NCBI RefSeq assembly: GCF_047807365.1
Contig: NZ_JBLOUI010000015.1
Location: forward strand, 1 to 47,979
Source: Peptacetobacter sp900539645
GTDB lineage: Bacteria > Bacillota > Clostridia > Peptostreptococcales > Peptostreptococcaceae
DNA length: 47,979 bases
Reading direction: 5' to 3'
In this document: piece by piece, positions 17,324-25,166 of the stretch
Numbering within the stretch: position 1 is the stretch's first letter
Layout: every line of letters starts with the position of its first letter
Made by a program: the position numbers and the translations under genes
The notes under the pieces: model-generated
What the model was told of the DNA's origin: nothing
Databases searched by the model: none
Seen by the model: only the letters and a program-made list of their open reading frames with translations

Positions 17324-18078
17324 TGGTTAATGGATTTACAAAGTTTAAAGAAGCGTTTCAAGGATTTGAAAAAGAATATGTAGTAATTGGTGGTACAGCA
17401 TGTGATTTGATTATGGAAAATGAAGCTCTTCCATTTCGTGCAACAAAAGATATTGATATTGTTTTAATTGTAGAAGCAATTACTGTAGAATTTGGTAAAA
17501 AATTTTGGGAGTATGTAAAAGAGGCTGAATATGAGCATATAAATAAAAGTTCAGGAAAAGCACAATTTTATCGTTTCACATCTCCAAAAGCAAAAGAATA
17601 CCCTTATATGATAGAAATATTCTCAAGAAATCCAAATTATATAGTTCTTCCAGAAGAAACAAAACTTACACCAATTCCATTTGATGATGAGGTATCAAGT
17701 TTGTCAGCGATTCTTCTTAATAAATCGTATTATGAACTTTTAAAGAATGGGCAAATGATTTTAGATGGAATACCAGTACTTAAACCAACATGCCTTATTC
17801 CGTTTAAAGCAAAAGCATGGTTAGATTTAAGTGAGCGTAAACTAAAAGGTGAAAAGGTTGATAGTAAAAATATAAGGAAGCATAAAAATGACGTATTTAG
17901 GCTTGCACAGCTAATAACAAAGAATACAAAACAAGAACTAGAGAAAGAGATTGCAGATGATATGAAGCAATTTTTACATAAAATGATGAATGAAGATGTA
18001 GATTTGAAAAGTATTGGAGTTAGAGGAGTGAATAAAGATACAATTATTCAGATTTTGTATGATTGCTTTGGGTTATAA
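17323..18078 (+). CDS. AbiEii-like nucleotidyltransferase, candidate toxin
   Basis: A 251-residue protein with a minimal nucleotidyltransferase core: the glycine motif VVIGGTACDLI (about residues 20-30) and the metal pair TKDIDIV (about residues 43-49). A third acidic strand follows in PYMIEIFSR. The C-terminal half is helical. This is the pattern of AbiEii/AbiGii type IV toxins, which transfer nucleotides to tRNA or other targets; the substrate here is unknown. It starts within the stop codon of the upstream winged-helix gene. Confidence 0.68.
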   Translation: MVNGFTKFKEAFQGFEKEYVVIGGTACDLIMENEALPFRATKDIDIVLIVEAITVEFGKKFWEYVKEAEYEHINKSSGKAQFYRFTSPKAKEYPYMIEIFSRNPNYIVLPEETKLTPIPFDDEVSSLSAILLNKSYYELLKNGQMILDGIPVLKPTCLIPFKAKAWLDLSERKLKGEKVDSKNIRKHKNDVFRLAQLITKNTKQELEKEIADDMKQFLHKMMNEDVDLKSIGVRGVNKDTIIQILYDCFGL

Positions 18079-18098
18079 AATAATTAAATAAAATGTAT

Positions 18099-18151
18099 AA
18101 AAAAGGAACAAGAGAAGTAACTGTATAAGCCATTCTATTGTTCCTTTTTAT
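18099..18151. terminator. Bidirectional terminator between convergent genes
   Basis: AAAAAGGAACAA pairs with TTGTTCCTTTTT around a long loop. It serves the nucleotidyltransferase gene on + and the YitT gene on -. Confidence 0.82.
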
Positions 18152-18152
18152 A

Positions 18153-19013
18153 TTATTCTATTTCTTTAAATCCGTTTCCTAATACTTCGTGTACGTCTGT
18201 CACGATTAAGAAAGCTTTTGGATCTATTCTTTTTACTAATTTTTTAAGTCCATTTTCCTGTCTTTTATTATTAAGCACAACAAGGAATAAGTCTTTATTC
18301 TGGTTAGTGTATCCACCTCTTGCATTTATTATAGTTAACCCTCTATCAAGTTCACTAGTTATTGCAGATCTTAGTTCTTCTTCTTTTTCGCTTATTATGA
18401 AGAATGCTTTTGAACTTTCAAATCCTTCCATTACTATGTCGGCGATTTTAACTATTATGAAAAGTGCTAATCCTGAATAAAGAGCAGTTTCTATACTTCT
18501 GTTTACTATACCAGCTGAGATAACTACCATACCATCAAGGCAGCTCATAAACTGAGTTGGTTTTAGGTTAGGGAATTTTTTACTAAGTATAAGTGCTATT
18601 AAATCCGTTCCTCCAGTTGAAGCATCAACTTTGAACATTATACCTAGTGCAAGTCCGATAAGTACAGCACCTGCTATAGCTGATAGTAGTGCGTCGTGTG
18701 TTAAATTCATACGAGATAGTCCATCAGTAGCCTGAACCATAAATGAGAACAGTAAAGTACCGAAAAGAGTTTTCATTGAGTTTTTAACACCCATTATTTT
18801 GAAAGTAAGTAGAACAAGTGGTACACCTATGATAAGCATTATCACAGATACTGGTATTCCAGTAACTTTGTTTAAAACTACTGATAGCCCACTTAATCCA
18901 CCGGGAGCTATTGTATGAGGTTTAAGGAATGCGTTTATCCCAACACTCATTGATATACATCCTAAAATAAGACCGAAAAATTCTAGTATTGCTGATTTTT
19001 TACTTTCTTGCAT
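18153..19013 (-). CDS. YitT family membrane protein (DUF161/DUF2179)
   Basis: A 286-residue inner-membrane protein with the usual YitT layout. Five or six helices come first (SVGINAFLKPHTIAPGGLSGLS..., VDASTGGTDLIALI), then a soluble C-terminal DUF2179 domain (residues about 220-280) ending in TDVHEVLGNGF. Substrate unknown; the family is often called a putative transporter. The start follows AGGAAGAAAATG on the minus strand. It converges on the nucleotidyltransferase gene. Confidence 0.9.
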   Translation of the reverse strand: MQESKKSAILEFFGLILGCISMSVGINAFLKPHTIAPGGLSGLSVVLNKVTGIPVSVIMLIIGVPLVLLTFKIMGVKNSMKTLFGTLLFSFMVQATDGLSRMNLTHDALLSAIAGAVLIGLALGIMFKVDASTGGTDLIALILSKKFPNLKPTQFMSCLDGMVVISAGIVNRSIETALYSGLALFIIVKIADIVMEGFESSKAFFIISEKEEELRSAITSELDRGLTIINARGGYTNQNKDLFLVVLNNKRQENGLKKLVKRIDPKAFLIVTDVHEVLGNGFKEIE

Positions 19014-19464
19014 TTTCTTCCTCCTAAATATTAAATTTTCTCTTAAATAACAATATCATTATAACATAAATGTCAGAATAATAACATTCTAAAATTAAAA
19101 TATTATGGCTAATTTTTATAAAAAAATAAAGTGATTATCAGTATACACTTATTATTTAAAAATAGAAATAAATTAGAAAATTTAAAATTTATATATATTT
19201 ATAGTAAAATTATATTGATAGCAAATTAAAATAATAAAAATATAAATAAAAAATTAAAAATATGATACAAAAGAAAATTTGTGGGTATAAAAATAAACAA
19301 GTATCGATATAGATTACATCGATAATATTATAGAAAAAAAGTATTTAAAACTTCACTCAAAATAGCAATTATGGTATAATATTTGAGTAAAGTTGTTTAG
19401 GACATACCTCGGTGGGTATTAATAGACTACAGACAATTAATAATTGAAAGGGGATTAACACAAA
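19014..19464 (+). other. Gene-free AT-rich gap between YitT and the HesB-like selenoprotein
   Basis: 450 bases with no ORF of note. It must hold the divergent YitT promoter at its left and the selenoprotein promoter at its right. A small hairpin ATACC...GGGTAT lies near 19405-19420. Nothing else is recognised. Confidence 0.6.
19352..19380 (+). promoter_or_regulatory. Promoter of the selenoprotein gene
   Basis: TTCACT (19352-19357), 17 bases, TATAAT (19375-19380). The promoter is framed by an inverted repeat ACTCAAA...TTTGAGT (19355-19387), which could be an operator. Confidence 0.55.
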
Positions 19465-19788
19465 ATGAAAATAACAGTTCCAGAAACAGCAGCGGAAACT
19501 TTAAAATCTATATTAGCAGAAAATCCAAATCAGCCAGATAACATAAGAGTATTCTTCCAGGGAGTATCTTGAAGTGGTCCATCTTTTGGTCTAGCTTTAG
19601 ATCAGGTAGAAGATAACGACTTAACTTACGAACATGAAGATTTAAAATTCGTAATGAGTAAGGAAGAACACGAAGCTTACGGAGATATAGTAATAGAAGA
19701 TACAGGATTTGGATTCAAAGTAATACCAGAATCAATGGTAGGACAGGGATGCAGCTGCGATAGTGGTTGTGGTGGATGTTGCGAATAA
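19465..19788 (+). CDS. HesB-like selenoprotein (Sec at residue 36)
   Basis: A 107-residue IscA/HesB-like protein interrupted by an in-frame TGA at 19570-19572. Reading it as selenocysteine gives NIRVFFQGVS-U-SGPSFGLALD. The neighbouring paralogue at 19977 has the same sequence with Cys at that position (GVACSGPSFGLALD). The rest of the frame is intact to TAA, with IVIEDTGFGFKVIPESMVGQ and a cysteine-rich tail GCSCDSGCGGCCE. HesB-like selenoproteins are a known family; an iron-sulfur or selenium/redox role is inferred. AAAGGGG precedes the ATG. A plain ORF finder would split or miss this gene. Confidence 0.93.
19570..19603 (+). promoter_or_regulatory. Bacterial SECIS element
   Basis: After the UGA (19570-19572), GGTCTA (19588-19593) pairs with TAGATC (19598-19603, one G-U pair) around the loop GCTT. 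The loop begins 21 bases after the UGA and has G at its first position. Both agree with known bacterial SECIS geometry for SelB binding. Confidence 0.75.
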
Positions 19789-19872
19789 TATTTCGCACAA
19801 TGCCAACTTATGCATATAGAAATATTTGTATAAGTAAATAGAGAAAAACTATAAATAAAGCGCGAATTATAG

Positions 19873-19905
19873 AAAGATGTCTTTTTTACAAAGGCATCTT
19901 TTTTT
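19873..19905 (+). terminator. Terminator of the selenoprotein gene
   Basis: AAAGATGTC pairs with GGCATCTTT, followed by T7; it separates the two HesB-like genes. Confidence 0.78.
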
Positions 19906-19976
19906 ATTTTTGAAAAAGTATTAATATATGGTATAGAGTGTAATTCTAAAAAATAACTATTTTGGAGGTAACAAAA

Positions 19977-20303
19977 ATGAAAATAACAGTTCCAGATACA
20001 GCAATAGAAACTTTAAAATCTATATTAGCTGAAAATACTGATAAACCACAGAATATAAGAGTATATTTCCAGGGAGTTGCTTGTAGTGGTCCATCTTTCG
20101 GATTAGCTTTAGATGAAATGGAAGAAGGAGATGTTTCTACAGAAGTAGACGGATTAACTTTTGTAATGGCTCCTAATGAATATGAAGTTTACGGAGATAT
20201 AGTAATAGAAGATACAGGATTTGGATTCAGAGTAATACCAGAATCAATGGTAGGACAGAGCTGCAGCTGCGACGGTGGTTGCGGTGGATGCTGCGGAGAA
20301 TAA
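19977..20303 (+). CDS. HesB-like protein, cysteine paralogue of the selenoprotein
   Basis: A 108-residue tandem paralogue of the upstream selenoprotein: MKITVPDTAIETLKSILAEN, GVACSGPSFGLALDE, VIEDTGFGFRVIPESMVGQ, and tail CSCDGGCGGCCGE. The Cys in GVACSG replaces Sec. The ATG at 19977 follows TTGGAGGT; an in-frame TTG upstream lies inside the ribosome site. Keeping both versions may give one selenium-dependent and one selenium-independent form. It has its own terminator. Confidence 0.9.
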   Translation: MKITVPDTAIETLKSILAENTDKPQNIRVYFQGVACSGPSFGLALDEMEEGDVSTEVDGLTFVMAPNEYEVYGDIVIEDTGFGFRVIPESMVGQSCSCDGGCGGCCGE

Positions 20304-20366
20304 TCTGTAGACAATTAAATAGTGTAGTTTATTTTGCAAGAAATATAACTATATATCCTAGTTTGA

Positions 20367-20406
20367 GATACCTTGATAGAAGAGATTTTATCAAGGTATC
20401 TTTTTT
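20367..20406 (+). terminator. Terminator of the Cys HesB-like gene
   Basis: A perfect 12-bp stem, GATACCTTGATA with TATCAAGGTATC, is followed by T6. Confidence 0.92.
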
Positions 20407-20520
20407 ATTGTGTTTAATATATAAGATATAAATTAAAAGCAATACTTTAATTTGTATTTTAGTTTTAATAATTATGATATAATAGAAAAGATAAATACGA
20501 TTAAAATTGGAGGAGTATAG

Positions 20521-21165
20521 ATGAGAAGAAGAAAGAAAAAAGGTGCTGATATAAAACTTCTTAGCTACACAGACTGCGTATTCCACGAAAACGTAGAAGA
20601 AATGGCTGGAAAATGGCACGAAAGATTTGGAAACGAAAATCCAATACATATAGAAGTTGGGACTGGAAAAGGACAGTTTATAACTACATTAGCTGAACTA
20701 AATCCAGATAAAAATTACATTGCTATGGAAATAAAGGAAGAAGTATTACTTCATGCTGTATACAAAGCAAAAGAAAAAGGCTTAACAAACATACTATTTA
20801 TATGGGGAGATGTAAAAATGCTTCCTGAATACTTTGATGTTGCCGAACTTGCTAGAATATACGTAAACTTCTGCGATCCATGGCCTAAAAACAGATGGGC
20901 AAAAAGAAGACTAACTCACTCAGACTTCTTAAACATATACAGAAGAGTATTAGACGAAAATGGAGAAATACACTTCAAAACAGACAACGAAAAACTATTT
21001 GAATTCAGTTTAAACGAAATTGCTGAAAACGACTGGAAACTAAAAAATATATCTCTAGACCTTGCAAACAGCAATTACGAAGAAAACGTAACTACTGAAT
21101 ACGAAGACAAATTTATGGCTCAGGGAATGAAAATATACAGACTAGAAGCAGCCAAAAGAAAATAA
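20521..21165 (+). CDS. trmB: tRNA (guanine-N7-)-methyltransferase TrmB
   Basis: A 214-residue SAM-dependent enzyme that makes m7G46 in the tRNA variable loop. The SAM-binding motif is IHIEVGTGKGQFI (about residues 40-52). The family's hallmark is NFCDPWPKNRWAKRRLTHSDF (about residues 120-140). The basic N-terminus MRRRKKKGAD is typical. GGAGG lies before the ATG. Glutamine codons here are mainly CAG, the pattern of native genes in this window. Confidence 0.96.
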   Translation: MRRRKKKGADIKLLSYTDCVFHENVEEMAGKWHERFGNENPIHIEVGTGKGQFITTLAELNPDKNYIAMEIKEEVLLHAVYKAKEKGLTNILFIWGDVKMLPEYFDVAELARIYVNFCDPWPKNRWAKRRLTHSDFLNIYRRVLDENGEIHFKTDNEKLFEFSLNEIAENDWKLKNISLDLANSNYEENVTTEYEDKFMAQGMKIYRLEAAKRK

Positions 21166-21176
21166 CTCATAATAAT

Positions 21177-21382
21177 AAAAATGGACTGTTGCATATTTTG
21201 CAGCAGTTTTTTTATTCTGATTTAAAATAATCCCCCTCTTAGTCTCCAGGCTTCGACGCCTCGTCCATTCAACTAACACACTTAAATGCTACGAGGCGTC
21301 TGTAGATTGTCGAATTAAGAGGGGGATTTATTTTAAAATCACTCTAATAATAACTGCAAAATATTTACAACAGTCCATTTTT
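21177..21382 (+). repeat. Hairpin element copy 4 (forward, full length)
   Basis: A palindrome just after trmB. Outermost arms AAAAATGGACTGTTGCATATTTTGCAG and CTGCAAAATATTTACAACAGTCCATTTTT. Next arms AAAATAATCCCCCTCTTA and TAAGAGGGGGATTTATTTT. The core at 21244-21312 is CTCCAGGCTTCGACGCCTCGT...ACGAGGCGTCTGTAGATTGTCG. The left GGACTGTTGC...GCAGCAGT hairpin with seven T acts as the trmB terminator. Confidence 0.88.
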
Positions 21383-21428
21383 ATATATTCCTCGTTTCCC
21401 AACTAACAAGTAGTAGATAAGATTTAAC

Positions 21429-21470
21429 AAGTTTCTAAAAAGGTAAGAAACGAATTAATAACAATAATGA
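21429..21470 (+). repeat. Fragment resembling the left arm of hairpin copy 6
   Basis: AACAAGTTTCTAAAAAGGTAAGAAACGAATTAA closely matches the left arm of copy 6 at 21602-21636, but no core or right arm follows. It looks like a decayed or truncated copy. Confidence 0.6.
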
Positions 21471-21507
21471 AATATTATTTTTCAAAAGCGATATTCTAAA
21501 AAAACTA

Positions 21508-21575
21508 TTGCAAAATTATTTTAGCAGCCATTATTTTGTGAGCAATCACGAATTAATTTGCATCGACAATTCTGC
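21508..21575 (-). repeat. Half hairpin element (truncated relative of copy 2)
   Basis: About 68 bases match the left half of copy 2: TTGCAAAATTATTTTAGCAGCC, ATCACGAATTAATTTGC, then the core half CATCGACAATTCTGCAA. The match stops there; the CCAGGCTTC half and the right arm are missing. Confidence 0.7.
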
Positions 21576-21601
21576 AAGTGACAATATTATTATTTTGGTA
21601 T

Positions 21602-21745
21602 AGCAAGCTTCTAAAAAAGGGTAAGAAACGAATTAACACAACAATCTGCAGAACTTTGCAACATTTTGAAAGCATAGCTTGAAAAAGCAAAGTTCGAAGC
21701 CTGGAGTGTTAATCGTTCTTACCCTTTTCTCATTAGAAGATTGCT
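21602..21745 (-). repeat. Hairpin element copy 6 (reverse)
   Basis: Arms AGCAAGCTTCTAA...AAAAGGGTAAGAAACGAATTAACAC and GTGTTAATCGTTCTTACCCTTTT...TTAGAAGATTGCT. The core is the reverse complement of the motif (CAACAATCTGCAGAACTTTGC ... GCAAAGTTCGAAGCCTGGAG). Its right arm overlaps the last codons of the minus-strand gene at 21733, so it lies at that gene's 3' end in the sense orientation. Confidence 0.85.
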
Positions 21746-22011
21746 TCTCTTTTTCTCATAGAGAACAATCCAAATAGTATTATTAGACAGTGCACCGCAT
21801 ACAATACAATTCTAACTTTTATCACTTCAAATCCAAAGATCAATTCCGTAGAAGATGACGGTGGCAGAATAGCTAAAATTGCTGCAATAAGCATAACTAT
21901 TGGGTTGATAACTATCTGTTTATCCGATCTAAAAATTAAAATCTTACCAGCCCAAATAAAAGTTAGCACAAAAAATGCTATCTTCAACACAAAATCTATA
22001 GTTTCTAACAT
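21733..22011 (-). CDS. Small hypothetical membrane protein
   Basis: A 92-residue protein with three hydrophobic stretches (FVLKIAFFVLTFIWAGKIL, PIVMLIAAILAILPP, IVLYAVHCLIILFGLF) and a basic C-terminus MRKREAIF. No family recognised. The start chosen is ATGTTAGAAACTATAG; AAAGGAA lies about 11 bases upstream, and a GTG one codon earlier is equally possible. A longer in-frame reading upstream lacks a ribosome site. It is divergent from the acc operon. Confidence 0.5.
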   Translation of the reverse strand: MLETIDFVLKIAFFVLTFIWAGKILIFRSDKQIVINPIVMLIAAILAILPPSSSTELIFGFEVIKVRIVLYAVHCLIILFGLFSMRKREAIF

Positions 22012-22259
22012 CACAAATACATTCCTTTCGTAAAATAACATTAAAATCATACCTAATATATAGCATATTTCACACAATAAATTCTCTAAAAAAATAATAC
22101 CGCACAAAACACACATACTATAAGAAGTATAATAAATAAAAATTGAAAATTCAATACCTAAAGCAGAATAATTGTACAAATAACTAAAATTAAAACACAA
22201 ATTAAAAATAATTTTAAAATCTAAAATAAAGCTCAAGTGGAATGAAAGAGAGTTTTTTA

Positions 22260-22311
22260 TTTACTAGTATTAGTTTTTATGATATATTATTAGTACTAGG
22301 TACTAATAATA
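22260..22311 (+). promoter_or_regulatory. acc operon promoter with FapR-like operator
   Basis: A perfect inverted repeat, TATTATTAGTAC-TAG-GTACTAATAATA (22285-22311), spans 27 bases and touches the ribosome site of accB. Its centre TTAGTAC...GTACTAA matches what I recall of the FapR operator that represses fatty acid genes until malonyl-CoA rises. A plausible promoter is TTTACT (22260-22265), 17 bases, TATATT (22283-22288), so the operator would overlap the -10 and start. FapR itself is not in the window. Confidence 0.78.
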
Positions 22312-22321
22312 GGAGGTAAAA

Positions 22322-22852
22322 ATGAATTTTAAAGAGATAAAAGAGCTTTTAACGCTTATAGACAATACAAAACTTGAATACGTAAAACTAAACACTTCAG
22401 ACATAGAGCTTGAGGTTTCAAAGAAAGTTGTTGGAAATATAGAAATAGGAACAAAAAACACTTTGACAGTTGAAAATAAAGAAAATAACACAGAAAAAGT
22501 ATCAGCTGCAATGAATAATACAGACAAAGAAAACAACATAATAAACACAAACGATACTTTAGAAAATGAATTATCAAAAGAAGAAGATACTATTGATTTC
22601 ACAGGAGAGAATTTAAAAGAGGTAAAAGCGCCACTTATCGGTACTTTTTATGAATCTCCAGACCCAGATTCTCCATCATTTGTAAGTGTTGGCGACCATG
22701 TTGAAAAAGGAGACACACTTTGCATAGTTGAAGCTATGAAATTAATGAACGAAATTAAAAGTGAATTTACAGGAAAAGTTGTAGAAATAAAAGCTGCAAA
22801 TGAAAGCATGGTAGAGTACGGACAGACTTTATTTGTGATAGAGGAAGACTAG
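22322..22852 (+). CDS. accB: Acetyl-CoA carboxylase biotin carboxyl carrier protein
   Basis: A 176-residue carrier protein of acetyl-CoA carboxylase. The C-terminal biotinyl domain has CIVEAMKLMNEIKSE with the biotinylated lysine at residue 140. The N-terminal domain (residues 1-36) is followed by an Asn/Glu-rich linker (about 40-95). TAGGAGG sets the ATG. First gene of accB-C-D-A, with gaps of 12, 11 and 2 bases between the genes. Confidence 0.95.
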   Translation: MNFKEIKELLTLIDNTKLEYVKLNTSDIELEVSKKVVGNIEIGTKNTLTVENKENNTEKVSAAMNNTDKENNIINTNDTLENELSKEEDTIDFTGENLKEVKAPLIGTFYESPDPDSPSFVSVGDHVEKGDTLCIVEAMKLMNEIKSEFTGKVVEIKAANESMVEYGQTLFVIEED

Positions 22853-22864
22853 AAGGAGAGAAAA

Positions 22865-24217
22865 ATGAAAACTTTGAATAAAATACTAATCGCAAACCGT
22901 GGGGATATAGCTGTTAGAATAATTAGAACTTGTAGAGAAATGGGAATAAAAACAGTAGCTATTTACTCAGATGCAGATAGAGATTGTATACATAGATTTT
23001 TAGCTGATGAGTCTATTTGCATAGGTCCAGGCAATATTGCAAAAAGCTATAACAACATAGACAACATATTATACATTGCAGAAAAACTAGAATGCGATGC
23101 AATTCACCCTGGATTTGGATTTTTATCTGAAAACCCAGAATTTGTAAGAAGATGTAAGGAAAAAAACATAATTTTCATAGGTCCATCAGAAGAGCAGATG
23201 GTGCTTATGGGAGATAAATCAAAGGCGAGAAGTACAATGCAGAAGCTTGGAGTACCTGTTGTCCCAGGGTCTAAGGCTGTTTTAAAAGACAAAGAAGAAG
23301 CTAAAAAAATGGCTGAGGAAATAGGATACCCAGTTATGATAAAAGCATCTGCAGGTGGTGGCGGAAGAGGAATGAGAATCGTTCACCAAGCAGAAGACTT
23401 AGAAAAATCATTTGAAATAGCTAAATCAGAGGCAATTTCATACTTCAAAAACGGCGATTTATACATGGAAAAATTTATCCAAAACCCAAGACACATAGAA
23501 GTTCAGGTATTTGGGGATAAATTTGGAAATGCTATACATCTAGGAGAAAGAGATTGCTCAATGCAGAGAAGAAATCAGAAAATGATAGAAGAATCTCCAA
23601 GTTGCTATTTAAACGATGAAGAAAGAAAAGGATTATATGAAAGTGCATTAAAAGCTGTTAAAGGTACTAATTACGAAGGAGCCGGAACAGTTGAATTTAT
23701 AGTAGATAAGGATAAAAACTTCTACTTCATAGAAATGAATACGAGAATTCAGGTTGAACACCCAGTAACTGAGATGATAGTAGACAAAGATTTAATAAAA
23801 CTTCAGATACAGATTGCAGCAGGCAACCCAATTCCATTCAAACAGGAAGATGTTTTAATGAGAGGACATGTTATAGAATGTAGAATAAACGCAGAAAATC
23901 CAGAAAGTGGATTTACACCATGCCCTGGAGAAATTGAGGAGATAAATATACCTGGTGGATTTGGAGTGAGATTTGACACATTTGTATATGCAGGATACAG
24001 CATACCTCCGTTATACGACTCAATGATTGGAAAATTAATATGCAAGGCTGATACAAAAGAAGAATGTGTAGCAAAAATGAACGGCGCATTAGATGAGCTG
24101 ATAATCGACGGAATTAAAACTAATATAGAATTCCAAAGAGAGTTAATAAATTCTGATGAATTCCTAAACGACACACACGACACAGGATTTATAGAAAGAA
24201 AATTAAACGAAAGATAG
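22865..24217 (+). CDS. accC: Acetyl-CoA carboxylase, biotin carboxylase subunit
   Basis: A 450-residue ATP-grasp enzyme that carboxylates biotin on AccB. N-terminal KILIANRGDIAVRIIRTCREMG, the glycine-rich ATP loop KASAGGGGRGMRIV, active-site EMNTRIQVEHPVTEM, and C-terminal GVRFDTFVYAGYSIPPLYDSMIGKLI are all intact and of normal length. GGAGAG precedes the ATG. Confidence 0.96.
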   Translation: MKTLNKILIANRGDIAVRIIRTCREMGIKTVAIYSDADRDCIHRFLADESICIGPGNIAKSYNNIDNILYIAEKLECDAIHPGFGFLSENPEFVRRCKEKNIIFIGPSEEQMVLMGDKSKARSTMQKLGVPVVPGSKAVLKDKEEAKKMAEEIGYPVMIKASAGGGGRGMRIVHQAEDLEKSFEIAKSEAISYFKNGDLYMEKFIQNPRHIEVQVFGDKFGNAIHLGERDCSMQRRNQKMIEESPSCYLNDEERKGLYESALKAVKGTNYEGAGTVEFIVDKDKNFYFIEMNTRIQVEHPVTEMIVDKDLIKLQIQIAAGNPIPFKQEDVLMRGHVIECRINAENPESGFTPCPGEIEEINIPGGFGVRFDTFVYAGYSIPPLYDSMIGKLICKADTKEECVAKMNGALDELIIDGIKTNIEFQRELINSDEFLNDTHDTGFIERKLNER

Positions 24218-24228
24218 GTGATAGATAA

Positions 24229-25164
24229 GTGTTAAATGGATTACAGCTTTTTAAAAAAGAGAAACAAAAGAATAAAGCTAAGAAAAAAAACGACAACTAC
24301 ACATCTATCCATATAAAAATTCAAGAAAAAGAAGAAACTAAAGAGGATGGAAATTACATAGCAAACAACCACGAGTCTAATAATATAGACGATAGATTTT
24401 GGAGTAAGTGTCCAGAATGTGGTGAGTACACATTTAACAAGGATTTAGAGGAGAACTTATTTGTATGCCCAAAATGTAATAAGCATATGAGGATGAATGT
24501 AAGAGATAGAATAGAAATGCTTACAGATAAGGGTACATTTATTGAAATAAATAAGGAAAGTGATGTAGTGGATCCTCTAAAATTCCCTAATTACATTGAA
24601 AAAGTAACATCGTACAAAGAAAAAACTCACGAATCAGAGTCTGTTATAACAGGTGTTGGAAGAATTAATGGAATTAGATATGTGCTTTGCGTTATGAATC
24701 CCGCTTTTATGATGGGTAGTATGGGATCTGTCACAGGGGATAAGATTTCGTATGCATTTGAATATGGTGCAGAACATAATATTCCAGTTGTTGTTTGCAG
24801 TGCATCTGGTGGTGCAAGAATGCAAGAAGGAATGATGTCTTTGATGCAAATGGCAAAAACTTCACGGGCTGTTACAAAACTTGCTGAAAAAGGGCAGCCG
24901 TATATCTCAATTTTGACAGATCCTACAACAGGTGGTGTAAGTGCCAGCTTTGCAATGCTTGGAGATATTATAATATCTGAGCCAAAGACGCTTATTGGAT
25001 TTGCAGGAAAAAGAGTAGTTAAACAGACAATAGGTAGAGAGCTACCTGAAGATTTCCAGACTGCTGAATTTATGATGGATCATGGATTTTTGGATATGAT
25101 TGTAGAGCGAAAAGATTTAAAAGATACAGTGTATAAAATTTTGTACATGCATAAGAGGAAGTAA
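24229..25164 (+). CDS. accD: Acetyl-CoA carboxylase carboxyltransferase subunit beta
   Basis: A 311-residue subunit that transfers CO2 from biotin to acetyl-CoA. A zinc finger with Cys61, Cys64, Cys80 and Cys83 (CPECGEY...FVCPKCNKHM) precedes the crotonase-type core with VVCSASGGARMQEGMMSLMQMAK and DPTTGGVSASFAMLGD. About 50 Lys/Glu-rich residues precede the zinc finger. The start is GTG at 24229 shortly after AGGTGAT; no better start is seen. Confidence 0.94.
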   Translation: MLNGLQLFKKEKQKNKAKKKNDNYTSIHIKIQEKEETKEDGNYIANNHESNNIDDRFWSKCPECGEYTFNKDLEENLFVCPKCNKHMRMNVRDRIEMLTDKGTFIEINKESDVVDPLKFPNYIEKVTSYKEKTHESESVITGVGRINGIRYVLCVMNPAFMMGSMGSVTGDKISYAFEYGAEHNIPVVVCSASGGARMQEGMMSLMQMAKTSRAVTKLAEKGQPYISILTDPTTGGVSASFAMLGDIIISEPKTLIGFAGKRVVKQTIGRELPEDFQTAEFMMDHGFLDMIVERKDLKDTVYKILYMHKRK

Positions 25165-25166
25165 AA

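Noticed and set aside
19465..19788. Selenoprotein gene as a nonsense-mutated pseudogene
   Set aside because: The TGA aligns exactly with a conserved Cys of the adjacent paralogue, a SECIS-like hairpin follows at the right distance, and the rest of the frame is intact.
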